A DNA stretch of 14,828 bases from an uncultured Eubacteriales bacterium (lineage in GTDB: Bacteria; Bacillota_A; Clostridia; Oscillospirales; Acutalibacteraceae). Of the stretch, positions 7,211 to 14,817 are shown one piece after another. Numbering within the stretch: position 1 is the stretch's first letter; every line of letters starts with the position of its first letter. The notes beneath the pieces are model-generated. The model had not been told where the DNA came from and did no database searches. It saw only the letters and a program-made list of their open reading frames with translations. Location: the NCBI GenBank assembly GCA_934454005.1, contig CAKSGI010000029.1:1-14828 (forward strand), written 5' to 3'. The position numbers and the translations under genes were made by a program.

Positions 7211-8362
7211 TCACTCAGCTAATATAGGTTCTGGTCTAATCACCTTTAATTCAGACTCAAGATTTTCAATTTTTCCTTCTGTATTTTCAAATACTTCTCT
7301 TAGTCTTTTATCCTCTTCGCTTCCTTCTTCACAATTTATATAAATTGCCAAATCGCGACTACAACCCATAAACGCCGTAACATCTACAAACTCCAAACGG
7401 CTGTCAGAAACAATTTGTATCGCATTCAATTTTTCGCATCCATCAAATGCGCTTGCTCCAATATTTACTACATTTTGGGTGATTTTCAATGAGGTCAAAT
7501 TCCTGCAGTGATTAAATGTTGATTCATTAATATCCGTTATCCCTTCTGGAATTATTACTGATATCAAACTTAAACAATCGCCAAATGCAGTATTTCCAAT
7601 TTCTATTATACTATTTGGTAATACTATTGATACTAGGTTCGTACACCATTCAAACGCATAATCCCCTATAATTGTTGTTCCATTTGGAATTGTTATTGAA
7701 ACCAAATTTTCACAACAACTAAATGCTCCATCTGTAATGTTTATTACGGTTGATGGAATAGCATAGCTTTGTTCAGTTTTTCCCTCTGGACACCTTATTA
7801 ATTCTGTCATTCCTTTATTAAATAAAACTCCAGAATCAGAAGTATAATTTTCATTTTGTCCGTCTACGATTATTTCTTCCAACAAACAACAATGTGAAAA
7901 TGCCTCTTTTCCGATGCTTGTTACACTTGCAGGAATTTCTATTGACCTTAAATCCACACAATTAACAAATGCATAATTTCCAATACTTGTTACACCATTT
8001 GAAAGTTCTACAGAAGTTAAATCCGTACACCACACAAATGCATAATCACCTATATTGGTTACTGTTTCTGGAATTATTATTGAAGTTAAATCGTTACGAT
8101 AAGCAAAGGCAGAATTGCCTATTGCCGTTACTGTATATATTTCATTTAAAAAATCAAATGTTTTTGGAATAATAACGACTTCATCTAGCCATTTTACATA
8201 TCCAGCAACAGTTGCAACTTTTCTACCATAATTATCGGTACTTAAATCATATTTTACTCCATCAATAACAGCTTCAAACGCATTAACTTTTAAATCGATT
8301 TTTGGCAATATTGTTACTACCATAACTGCTGATAAAACCAAAGATAAAATTTTGTGTTTCAT
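7211..8362 (-). CDS. BspA-like leucine-rich repeat secreted protein with acidic tail
   Basis: The protein has 383 residues from the ATG at 8362 (GGAGG at 8373-8377, 10 nt upstream). The signal peptide (MKHKILSLVLSAVMVVTILP) is probably cut after KVNA. It shares the short beta domain of its neighbours (VIDGVKYDLSTDNYGRKVAT) and then has about ten LRRs in the classic form LTSIIIPETVTNIGDYAF. Between them sits the usual BspA interruption, NENYTSDSGVLFNKGMTELI followed by RCPEGKTEQSYAIP. The LRR part ends at LEFVDVTAFMGCSRDLAIYI, then a charged tail (about 40 residues, EEGSEEDKRLREVFE onward) ends at PEPILAE. This is the most canonical and probably oldest member of the array. Its promoter differs from those of its neighbours and resembles that of the divergent gene at 8859. 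No anchor motif is seen. Confidence 0.93.
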   Translation of the reverse strand: MKHKILSLVLSAVMVVTILPKIDLKVNAFEAVIDGVKYDLSTDNYGRKVATVAGYVKWLDEVVIIPKTFDFLNEIYTVTAIGNSAFAYRNDLTSIIIPETVTNIGDYAFVWCTDLTSVELSNGVTSIGNYAFVNCVDLRSIEIPASVTSIGKEAFSHCCLLEEIIVDGQNENYTSDSGVLFNKGMTELIRCPEGKTEQSYAIPSTVINITDGAFSCCENLVSITIPNGTTIIGDYAFEWCTNLVSIVLPNSIIEIGNTAFGDCLSLISVIIPEGITDINESTFNHCRNLTSLKITQNVVNIGASAFDGCEKLNAIQIVSDSRLEFVDVTAFMGCSRDLAIYINCEEGSEEDKRLREVFENTEGKIENLESELKVIRPEPILAE

Positions 8363-8513
8363 TATTGAACTACCTCCATTAATAATATTTTATGTTTTAA
8401 CCAATTCCTTTTTTGAAAATATACAAGATTAAACTACATTTAAATTTAATATTAATTAATCATATATAACAATATGTATGTAAATTTAATACTTATATTT
8501 TCCTCTTAAATAA

Positions 8514-8541
8514 ATTATACTAAAAAAACAATAAAATGCAA
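8514..8541 (-). promoter_or_regulatory. Promoter of the sixth LRR gene
   Basis: Minus strand: TTGCAT (8536-8541), 16-bp spacer, TATAAT (8514-8519). The leader is about 145 nt, long for this window. The sequence is close to the oppositely directed promoter at 8783-8811. Confidence 0.65.
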
Positions 8542-8782
8542 GTATTTTAATTAATATTTGTATGATTCGCCAATAATGCATTGCGAAAATCAGAAAATAT
8601 AACCACAACCGCTCTTATATTAAGTACATTATTTATAGCAATTTTCAAATTGAAAAATTATATTATAGTTTTAGTTGTATCTGCTTTCGATTAATAACTA
8701 TAGCACTGTAATTATCTACCTGTTACAAATTCCCAAAAATTATAATTTTAAAGGTTTTTTATCCTGCTTAAATATAAAAAAA

Positions 8783-8811
8783 TTGCATTTTATGCTATTT
8801 TTAGATATAAT
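8783..8811 (+). promoter_or_regulatory. Promoter of the rightward exported-protein pair
   Basis: TTGCAT (8783-8788), 17-bp spacer, TATAAT (8806-8811). Transcription would start near 8818, leaving about 40 nt before the ATG at 8859. This makes the in-frame ATG at 8820 an unlikely start. Confidence 0.75.
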
Positions 8812-8858
8812 TTATTAAAATGCGTTCTAATTTTAAAAAATACAGGAGTGATAAACTG

Positions 8859-9947
8859 ATGAAAGTAAAATCCATATTTATTACATTCTTTATTAATGTA
8901 ATAATATTATTATCCGCTACCCATGTGTTTGCCGATGGTAACGTAATTGGGGGCACTCTTAATATTGATTTTAAGTTTGCAAGTGGTGTTTTAGATATAC
9001 AAAAAGCCGGAGAGTATAAAATTTTTGAGTTTGGAGATCCAATAAAAAATATAAGCAAAATTATAATTTCTATAAACGCGGACGAAGTCGATATTACTTT
9101 AAATGAAAAATATTTAAATACAGTTACAGTTTTAAGCAAATATGCAAATACAAATATAGTAATTAAGAAAGTTTCTTCTGATAACAAACATGATGCAATT
9201 TTAAAATTAAAGGTTATTGATAAAAAAATACCAAAGTCAAGCGAATCTGCAGACTTGAAAAATGATCAGCATCAAGAAACAACAAAAATTACACCATTAG
9301 AAAATACTCAACCTTCAACAACTTCCTCATGTTTAGAAAGTAAACCATTTCAAAAAGTAGACAGTGATAAATATAAAATCTCTCCCATCAATCGAGCTCA
9401 CCTCACTCCTAGAACAAATCAAGCTATACTTAATTTTGCCCCAACACAAAAACGTGTTTGTCCTGCAGAAAGTAAAGTTGTAGGTTATGAATTTAAAAAT
9501 ATATCACAGTATCATTTTACAGCCGCTTCAAAATCAAAAATTGAGGCTGGAGCTCCTAGATCAGTATTAAAAAACAATCAAACTACAATGCCTCTACAAC
9601 AATCTGGACCAATATATACAAATCCAGGAAATAAACGACATTCGTTAAGACCATATCCTCCTAGAACACAATCTAAACTAAAAACCGATGCTCCTAAGGC
9701 TTATTTTAAAAGTTTAACTCCTCCTGTTTATTATTTGACAGTAGTTGAAAGAGTTCCTCTAAGAAAACAAAAAATATCTCCTCAATTATCGCGTTCAGGT
9801 CCTTATTCTTCTGTCTTACCGTCTTCTCAACCGCCTCAAATTGTAATGTCAAATTCTAGAAAATATCAAAGAAGAAAAACCCCTTTGCAACAACAAAAAG
9901 ATGAGCTATTGAAAGCTTCTATTATTTTGGCCAATTTAAAAAGATAA
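8859..9947 (+). CDS. Exported protein with a short N-terminal module and a long basic, proline-rich tail
   Basis: Family not recognised. The 362-residue frame starts at 8859: AGGAG (8844-8848) lies 10 nt upstream and the signal peptide MKVKSIFITFFINVIILLSA begins there, cut probably after HVFA. Residues of about 25-110 (DGNVIGGTLNIDFKFASGVL, GEYKI, DEVDITL) resemble the start of the next gene product (DGLIILGGRKEIDFKYFNDN, GIYSI, GEVKIIL). From about residue 115 the chain turns into a low-complexity, probably disordered region rich in Pro, Gln, Ser, Thr and Lys/Arg. It has loosely repeated pieces such as LTPRTNQ and YPPRTQSK, or AGAPRSVLK and TDAPKAYFK. It becomes very basic at the end (RKYQRRKTPLQQQKDELLKA). 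Such a tail could thread through or bind the anionic cell wall; this is inference. No LPXTG or transmembrane anchor is present. Confidence 0.85.
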   Translation: MKVKSIFITFFINVIILLSATHVFADGNVIGGTLNIDFKFASGVLDIQKAGEYKIFEFGDPIKNISKIIISINADEVDITLNEKYLNTVTVLSKYANTNIVIKKVSSDNKHDAILKLKVIDKKIPKSSESADLKNDQHQETTKITPLENTQPSTTSSCLESKPFQKVDSDKYKISPINRAHLTPRTNQAILNFAPTQKRVCPAESKVVGYEFKNISQYHFTAASKSKIEAGAPRSVLKNNQTTMPLQQSGPIYTNPGNKRHSLRPYPPRTQSKLKTDAPKAYFKSLTPPVYYLTVVERVPLRKQKISPQLSRSGPYSSVLPSSQPPQIVMSNSRKYQRRKTPLQQQKDELLKASIILANLKR

Positions 9948-9967
9948 AACATTTAACATAAAAACTC

Positions 9968-9996
9968 GCCAATTGATTTTAATTGGCAATTTTTTT
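9968..9996 (+). terminator. Intrinsic terminator between the two exported-protein genes
   Basis: GCCAATT (9968-9974) and AATTGGC (9981-9987) form a 7-bp stem with a GATTTT loop, followed after two bases by seven T residues. The ribosome site of the next gene begins nine bases later and no separate promoter is evident. The second gene may therefore depend on read-through. Confidence 0.7.
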
Positions 9997-10021
9997 CTTG
10001 ATTTAGGAGGATTATATCATT

Positions 10022-11536
10022 ATGACAAAAAAAACTTTTTCTATTCTGATCTGTTTTTGCACTATAACTCTGAATATTTCACTATTAACCTTTGCCGAAA
10101 CAGATGGCCTTATTATACTAGGAGGGCGAAAAGAAATCGATTTTAAATATTTCAACGATAATTTAACAATTATGAAAAGTGGAATATATTCAATCTCTAA
10201 TATAAATAATAAAGATACTCTAAAAAATGGTGTTACAGTAGACGCAAAAGATGGCGAAGTAAAAATAATACTTGATGGTGTAAATATTGATACATCTAGT
10301 AAAGACTCTATTCCTGCAATTAATATAACATGTGAATGCAAAACTACATTAATTGTCGCCAACAAACGTGTTAATAAAATAAAAAGTGGATTAAATTCTG
10401 CAGGAATACAAAAAAGTAACTCAAATGAAAATACTTTAATAATAGGTTGCGAACATAAAGACGAACCTGGTCATAAATGTGATAGTAATTGCGGAATACT
10501 TGAGATTGTCGGTGGATGTAATGGAGCCGGTATAGGCGGTGGTAAATCTAAAAATGGAGAAAACATAAAAATAGAAGGAGGAAATATAAATTCATACGGC
10601 GGAATTTATGCATCTGGAGTAGGTGGCGGATCTAATGGTAACGGTAATAATATTTGTATAACCAATGGAAATGTTAAAACTTGCGGTGGTATGCATGCAT
10701 CAGGCATAGGCGGAGGGACTGCTGGTTCTGGAAACAATATAAATATATCAGGTGGAAATATTACATCAAATGGAGGTATATTTGCAGCTGGTATCGGCGG
10801 CGGTAATGGCGGAGACGGACAATCAGTTATAATATTGAACGGCCATATTATTACAAATGGTGGTAAATTTGCAGCTGGTATTGGCGGTGGATGTAAAGAT
10901 AAACTTGGAAATGGCGGTAACGGAAATAATCTTTTAATTATTAACGGAAACATCACAGCAACGGGCGGAGATAGTGCCGCAGGAATTGGTGGAGGAGAAC
11001 ATGGTGATGGAATAGATATTGAAATAAAAGGTGGTCATATAAGTTCAACAGGAGGTACATACGGAGGTGCTGCTATAGGCGGAGGATTCGCAGGTAAAGG
11101 TTACTATATCAGGATAGGAGACGGAGCCTCCCTTTTAAGTGTAAAAGGCGGATTGTATGCACAAACTATAGGCAACGGAAATACCATTATAAAAAAACCT
11201 TTATCCGGGATAGTTCCTGTTGAAGCATGCGATAAGTCAGAAAAGAAAACTTCAAATGCTACAGTCAAAAAAATGGTCACCGAAATCGCTGCTAGAGAAA
11301 ACGATCCTAAATTTAAAGCCTTAAAAAGAAACTTATCAAATATGGCTTCAACTATTCCACCGAAAAAAATGAGAATTGCAGACAGACAGGCAGCTATAAA
11401 TGCCAGCTTAAAAATAGGTCAAGATAAATCATTCAAATTACCTTCAAGCGAACTTATGATGAAAAGATATACAAAATTAATCTTTCAACTATTACCCAAA
11501 AATGGGATGATACCAAGAGGACTATTAAAAAGTTGA
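10022..11536 (+). CDS. Exported glycine-rich repeat protein, probable beta-helix / carbohydrate-binding-like surface protein
   Basis: The protein has 504 residues. AGGAGG (10005-10010) lies 11 nt before the ATG. The signal peptide (residues 1-25, MTKKTFSILICFCTITLNIS) is probably cut after LTFA. Residues of about 27-100 match the N-terminal module of the preceding gene product. A Cys/His cluster follows (C143, H145, H151, C153, C157; CEHKDEPGHKCDSNC). Residues 168-384 carry seven GAGIGGG/AAGIGGG-type motifs at about 29-residue steps, with NxIxIxGGNI strands between them, as in Cthe_2159-like carbohydrate-binding-domain proteins of gut Firmicutes (recalled family resemblance, not tested). The last 120 residues are Lys-rich and mostly helical, ending PKNGMIPRGLLKS, with no wall anchor. 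Sugar or wall binding is an inference. The repeats are variable between strands. Confidence 0.88.
   Translation: MTKKTFSILICFCTITLNISLLTFAETDGLIILGGRKEIDFKYFNDNLTIMKSGIYSISNINNKDTLKNGVTVDAKDGEVKIILDGVNIDTSSKDSIPAINITCECKTTLIVANKRVNKIKSGLNSAGIQKSNSNENTLIIGCEHKDEPGHKCDSNCGILEIVGGCNGAGIGGGKSKNGENIKIEGGNINSYGGIYASGVGGGSNGNGNNICITNGNVKTCGGMHASGIGGGTAGSGNNINISGGNITSNGGIFAAGIGGGNGGDGQSVIILNGHIITNGGKFAAGIGGGCKDKLGNGGNGNNLLIINGNITATGGDSAAGIGGGEHGDGIDIEIKGGHISSTGGTYGGAAIGGGFAGKGYYIRIGDGASLLSVKGGLYAQTIGNGNTIIKKPLSGIVPVEACDKSEKKTSNATVKKMVTEIAARENDPKFKALKRNLSNMASTIPPKKMRIADRQAAINASLKIGQDKSFKLPSSELMMKRYTKLIFQLLPKNGMIPRGLLKS
10523..11173 (+). repeat. In-gene tandem repeats of about 87 bp (29 residues)
   Basis: The repeats encode motifs starting at residues 168, 197, 226, 255, 284, 319 and 349, plus a degenerate last turn (QTIGNG). 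Spacing is exactly 29 for the first five, then 35 because of an insert (KDKLGN), then about 30. The regular step fits one or a few turns of a beta-helix per repeat. Confidence 0.8.
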
Positions 11537-11642
11537 TTAAATTTATAGTTTTTTAATAAACTTGCAAATTTTCTAATCAAATATGTAACATATTTTTAAA
11601 AGGATTATAGTAAAAACTTTAATTTGAGTTTAAACATAAAAA

Positions 11643-11675
11643 CACAGAAACCAATTTTTAAAATTGGTCTCTGTG
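11643..11675 (-). terminator. 33-bp imperfect palindrome with a T-tract on the minus side
   Basis: CACAGA-A-ACCAATTTT and its complement form 15 paired positions with one mismatch (11649 against 11669), centred on 11659. A run of A at 11637-11642 gives a T-tract on the minus strand only. It thus looks like a terminator for leftward transcripts passing the tRNA, although it may also stop or protect the transcript of the gene ending at 11536. Confidence 0.55.
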
Positions 11676-11693
11676 CTGATGTGTTAAAATAGC

Positions 11694-11722
11694 TTGACTT
11701 GGCTATTATTATCTAGTATATT
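11694..11722 (+). promoter_or_regulatory. Promoter of the tRNA-Ser gene
   Basis: TTGACT (11694-11699), 17-bp spacer, TATATT (11717-11722). The predicted start leaves about 45 nt of 5' leader to be trimmed before the tRNA at 11776. Confidence 0.65.
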
Positions 11723-11775
11723 ATATAAGATAACTAATATTTGTATTAACAAGTCAATAAAAATAAATTAAGTAT

Positions 11776-11863
11776 GGAGAGTTGTCCGAGTGGTCGAAGG
11801 TGCAGCACTCGAAATGCTGTAAGCCGAAAGGCTTCTAGGGTTCGAATCCCTAACTCTCCGCCA
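11776..11863 (+). tRNA. tRNA-Ser(CGA), reading codon UCG
   Basis: It is 88 nt long including an encoded CCA. The acceptor stem is GGAGAGT with ACTCTCC (11853-11859), discriminator G11860. The anticodon stem CAGCA/TGCTG encloses the loop CTCGAAA with anticodon CGA. The long variable arm AAGCC-GAAA-GGCTT is typical of class II tRNAs, and the T-loop is GGGTTCGAATCCC. A T-run (ATTTTTTAG) follows at once. No integrase gene or repeated 3' end of this tRNA is seen in the window, so there is no sign that it serves as an attachment site here. Confidence 0.97.
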
Positions 11864-11911
11864 AATTTTTTAGCAGTTCCTATTATTTTGATCTCATTTT
11901 GACAATGTTAA

Positions 11912-12520
11912 TCACTTGTCACCATATAAATGTGCGTTAATTAATACAGTAGCCTCATCAACCAAAGAATCAACTTCTTGCAGCTCTTGAATTAACTCGC
12001 TAATTCTAACTTCATGTTTTCTATCCATTATATCTATGAAAAAATTTATTTTATCCCATAAACGATCAGCCAGTCTTATAGCTTCCGGAGTATTTATTGC
12101 TCTTTGCATCCAAGAACTTCTAATACTTACAAGGCAATTATTAATATTTCCTAGAGGAACTGCTCTTATAGAATCAGATTTACTAAAATAATGCCTCCAC
12201 CGTGAAAGGTCGTAATCAAACACTCGGCGAATTTGACGTTTTGCTTCATAATCAGCACGAGAATCTCCTAAATCTTCTCCGCAGCCGCTGTTTCCTTCAA
12301 TATGTACAATTTTATTTTTAAAGTATTTATAATCATATATCTTGTATCCCATATATGCTAATCCAGCAACAACTGCTATTCTACCTATAGTAGTATACGG
12401 TTTTGTCCAGAGTAAATGTGAGTCTCCTATGGTTTCTTCTGGTTGAATTGCTGAGACTTTTGTGCAAAAAGGGGCAAGAACAGTAAATGTTAAAATTAAT
12501 GCCAATATCCTATTTTTCAT
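11912..12520 (-). CDS. Membrane-linked helical protein of unknown function, second gene of a two-gene operon
   Basis: Not recognised. The protein has 202 residues. A signal peptide (MKNRILALILTFTVLAPFCT) may be cut after KVSA, then a probable single membrane span lies at about residues 44-61 (TIGRIAVVAGLAYMGYKIY), followed by basic residues (YKYFKNK). By the positive-inside rule, the remaining roughly 140 residues would lie in the cytoplasm if the signal peptide is removed. They are helical and charged, ending LIQELQEVDSLVDEATVLIN. The ATG overlaps the TAA of the upstream gene as TAATG. Together with GGAGG (12531-12535) inside the upstream gene, this points to translational coupling, so the two products are probably made in fixed ratio. 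A weak hairpin, TGACAA/TTGTCA, overlaps the stop codon but has no T-tract. Confidence 0.85.
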   Translation of the reverse strand: MKNRILALILTFTVLAPFCTKVSAIQPEETIGDSHLLWTKPYTTIGRIAVVAGLAYMGYKIYDYKYFKNKIVHIEGNSGCGEDLGDSRADYEAKRQIRRVFDYDLSRWRHYFSKSDSIRAVPLGNINNCLVSIRSSWMQRAINTPEAIRLADRLWDKINFFIDIMDRKHEVRISELIQELQEVDSLVDEATVLINAHLYGDK

Positions 12521-14514
12521 TACTGTATATCCTCCAACCTATTAATTTCTCTAACTATATATTCTCTTAAAAGTGCGTTGTTGCTTTCATCTGCAAATTT
12601 ACGAATCTCTTCAATTAAAACGCCTTCAAAATCTTCTCTGGCATCAAAATTGCCTCGGTTTAATCTTATATACAACTTAACCATGTTAATAAAATCTGTC
12701 AGATAATTTTGATTCGCAACTAGCTCACTACGTTTCTTTTTTAATGTTTCTATTTGATCTCTGATTTCTTTACTTCGGGAAAAACTTTTTAAACCTTTAA
12801 CTGCGTTGCTCATACTTTCAGAGCTTAATCCTAATTCCTTTAGTGTTTGTCCAAGAGATGTCGTATCCTTTTCATCTTTTGGACATTCTTCTGCTTTTAC
12901 AAACGCCTCAACTTGTTGCGGGGTAAAACTTATTTTAGAATCAACCCTAGAACTAGGTGCAACTTCCTGCCCTGAAGTTTTTAATGTGCCACACGAAACC
13001 ACATCTATAGCTAGCTTAGCACTATTCTCTATTAATTTCATGCCTGCCTTCATTACAAAAACCCTAGCCTCTTCTTCTAATGTTTCGGCTTCTTTATTCA
13101 AATCGCCAATTTGCTTGTCAATCTGGTCTATTAGGTCTTGGCACGAATTTGGATCTAATGATTCCGCTAAATCTCTAAGTTCTGTTGCTGTAATAGAATC
13201 CATTGAATATTTTTTTGTTATATTGGTGGCTCTATTATCTAAAACCGTATTAAGACTTTTTGTGAATTTTCTTGTTTCTTCTCTATCTAAAAATATCATT
13301 GTAGTTAATTCTGTTCTGACTATTATTTTACAACGATCTATCCTGATTCCTAAAATAGGAGATCCATTTCGCTCGTATATAAAACGATACTTCAACATTA
13401 AATTATTAACTTTTCTACGAAAACTATCCATTACTTCAAGTGTTTTTAAATCTTTGTTTTGTAAATCTCGTTCCAGCATAGACAAGTAATAACTTGCTCT
13501 ATTTAGAGCAAAACAAAAATCAATGGTATTTTCTGACGAAGCCCGTGGGCATATCTTGCGTTCTAATTCGTCCATACATTTACCTAATTCTATAGTCACA
13601 TCTCGATCACTCATATCCGATTTCACTATACTGCTAAATCTTTCTTCAACTTCCTCATATGCTAGTCTAGGAGTCTCTCTTAACGAAATAAATTGATTTA
13701 ACTCTCTATCGACGACTACCGCTCTAAGCTTTTGTGGGATCAATTCGGTACCCCATATATCTTCAACATTATTTAAATTGGCACAGATAGTAGCTCGTAT
13801 ACGTGCACTACTTACAACTTCTTTGTCTGTTAAAGATATAATTTTTCTTACAGAATTTACAGGTAAAAATATCCACGATTGCGGGCCCACCAAATTTAAA
13901 ATTGTCCTCCCCACCTGAATCGGCAAACGTTGACTGGCCTCTGATTTACTAGAAGATGCCTTTTCTATTAACGCACTTCTATCATAACTTAATACATATG
14001 GAGAATCTTTTATATCCTGTTGTAATCTTTCAAAAACAGCTTTTCTAAGTTGTGAAATTCCAGTATTATAAAAAACTAGATATTCTTTTCCGTCTACACC
14101 CAAAAAGTGAACATCGGGATGTACTCTTTGTTCAACTTCTCTGCCATCAGGTGTTTTTATTTTTACTCCAAAACCAATTTCTTGGAGATTGGATAAATCG
14201 GGAGGATAATTCTCAAGTATTCTATTTTTTCTCTGTGATTCAGTTTCCGGCTTAGAGGCGGCAGGTTTTTCCGTATGACTTTGTGACAAACTTGAATCTG
14301 ATTGTGAATCTGGTGTACTCCTTAAGTCCAAAACATTTTTATGCTCTGAAGATTGTGTTCTAAGGGTACTCTCGCCACCAGGAGTTTCTGTGCTAGTTAA
14401 AGGGGTATCGGAGTCCACTTCGTCATCAGAGACCATGGCTGCAGCAGATAAAAACGAACTAACGCTTAAGACAAATACAAGAAAAATAGCTATACATGAC
14501 TTAAATTTTTTCAT
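12520..14514 (-). CDS. Large exported helical protein of unknown function, first gene of a two-gene operon
   Basis: Not recognised. The protein has 664 residues from the ATG at 14514 (AAGGAG at 14522-14527, 7 nt upstream). The signal peptide MKKFKSCIAIFLVFVLSVSS is probably cut near FLSAAA. Residues of about 30-95 form a Ser/Thr/Glu/Pro-rich linker. A folded part then begins (NRILENYPPDLSNLQEIGFG) with some beta content (VKIKTPDGREVEQRVHPDVH), and from about residue 250 the chain is mostly helical. Heptad-like stretches include DQIDKQIGDLNKEAETLEEE and KEIRDQIETLKKKRSELVAN, both suited to coiled coils. A few cysteines are scattered. No LPXTG, SLH or catalytic signature is visible. The coupled partner downstream has a membrane span, so a surface complex anchored by the small protein is a reasonable guess, no more. 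Confidence 0.88.
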   Translation of the reverse strand: MKKFKSCIAIFLVFVLSVSSFLSAAAMVSDDEVDSDTPLTSTETPGGESTLRTQSSEHKNVLDLRSTPDSQSDSSLSQSHTEKPAASKPETESQRKNRILENYPPDLSNLQEIGFGVKIKTPDGREVEQRVHPDVHFLGVDGKEYLVFYNTGISQLRKAVFERLQQDIKDSPYVLSYDRSALIEKASSSKSEASQRLPIQVGRTILNLVGPQSWIFLPVNSVRKIISLTDKEVVSSARIRATICANLNNVEDIWGTELIPQKLRAVVVDRELNQFISLRETPRLAYEEVEERFSSIVKSDMSDRDVTIELGKCMDELERKICPRASSENTIDFCFALNRASYYLSMLERDLQNKDLKTLEVMDSFRRKVNNLMLKYRFIYERNGSPILGIRIDRCKIIVRTELTTMIFLDREETRKFTKSLNTVLDNRATNITKKYSMDSITATELRDLAESLDPNSCQDLIDQIDKQIGDLNKEAETLEEEARVFVMKAGMKLIENSAKLAIDVVSCGTLKTSGQEVAPSSRVDSKISFTPQQVEAFVKAEECPKDEKDTTSLGQTLKELGLSSESMSNAVKGLKSFSRSKEIRDQIETLKKKRSELVANQNYLTDFINMVKLYIRLNRGNFDAREDFEGVLIEEIRKFADESNNALLREYIVREINRLEDIQ

Positions 14515-14570
14515 AAATTCTCTCCTTATATCTATACTTTATTTTAGAAATACCATTTCCATATTATGTT

Positions 14571-14598
14571 ATTATATCAACTATTAAGGAAATTTCAA
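14571..14598 (-). promoter_or_regulatory. Extended -10 promoter of the two-gene operon
   Basis: Minus strand: TTGAAA (14593-14598), 16-bp spacer, consensus TATAAT (14571-14576), with TGA immediately before it giving TGnTATAAT. This is the closest match to consensus in the window and suggests strong expression. The leader is about 50 nt. Confidence 0.75.
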
Positions 14599-14788
14599 CC
14601 TTTTTTTACATTTAATTACAAATTTTACATAGCCAACAAAATAATATTTTAAATATGTTTTTTCTTGTGATGTATTTACAACTAATTATTCATTTTGGGC
14701 TAAGAATAGAAAGTGCATACTTAATTAGACGAATTACCTCCCTAAAAATTAAATCAAAAAATCTAAATACTGGAATCTGTTTTAAAAC

Positions 14789-14817
14789 TTGAAAAAAAAA
14801 CCTATTTGGTGTATACT
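14789..14817 (+). promoter_or_regulatory. Rightward promoter at the right edge
   Basis: TTGAAA (14789-14794), 17-bp spacer beginning with six A residues, TATACT (14812-14817). It would drive a gene beyond the window. The rest of 14599-14788 shows no gene or clear element. Confidence 0.5.

Larger units (their letters stand above)
8363..8858. other. Divergent intergenic region, 496 bp
   Basis: It is very AT-rich. It holds the two promoters described and a 14-bp palindrome AAAATTATAATTTT (8736-8749), which may be chance in such AT-rich DNA. The part from about 8545 to 8735 shows nothing convincing on either strand. Confidence 0.6.

Noticed and set aside
8820..8858. Upstream in-frame ATG at 8820 as the start of the Pro-rich protein gene
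   Set aside because: It falls at the predicted transcription start, has no ribosome site, and would put 13 charged residues before the signal peptide.
10606..10956. Pro-rich open frame on the minus strand
   Set aside because: It is the complement of the Gly-rich repeat codons of the gene at 10022-11536, with no ribosome site or start context.
10523..11173. Regular 87-bp repeats as a possible CRISPR array
   Set aside because: The repeats are coding, in frame, with conserved GIGGG codons and varied strands. They are too long and not identical, and no cas gene is near.
11776..11863. tRNA-Ser as the attachment site of an integrated element
   Set aside because: No integrase gene and no second copy of the tRNA 3' end were seen in the window.
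12806..13489. Open frame of 227 codons on the plus strand
   Set aside because: It lies antisense within the 664-residue gene, which has a promoter, ribosome site and signal peptide; this frame has none.
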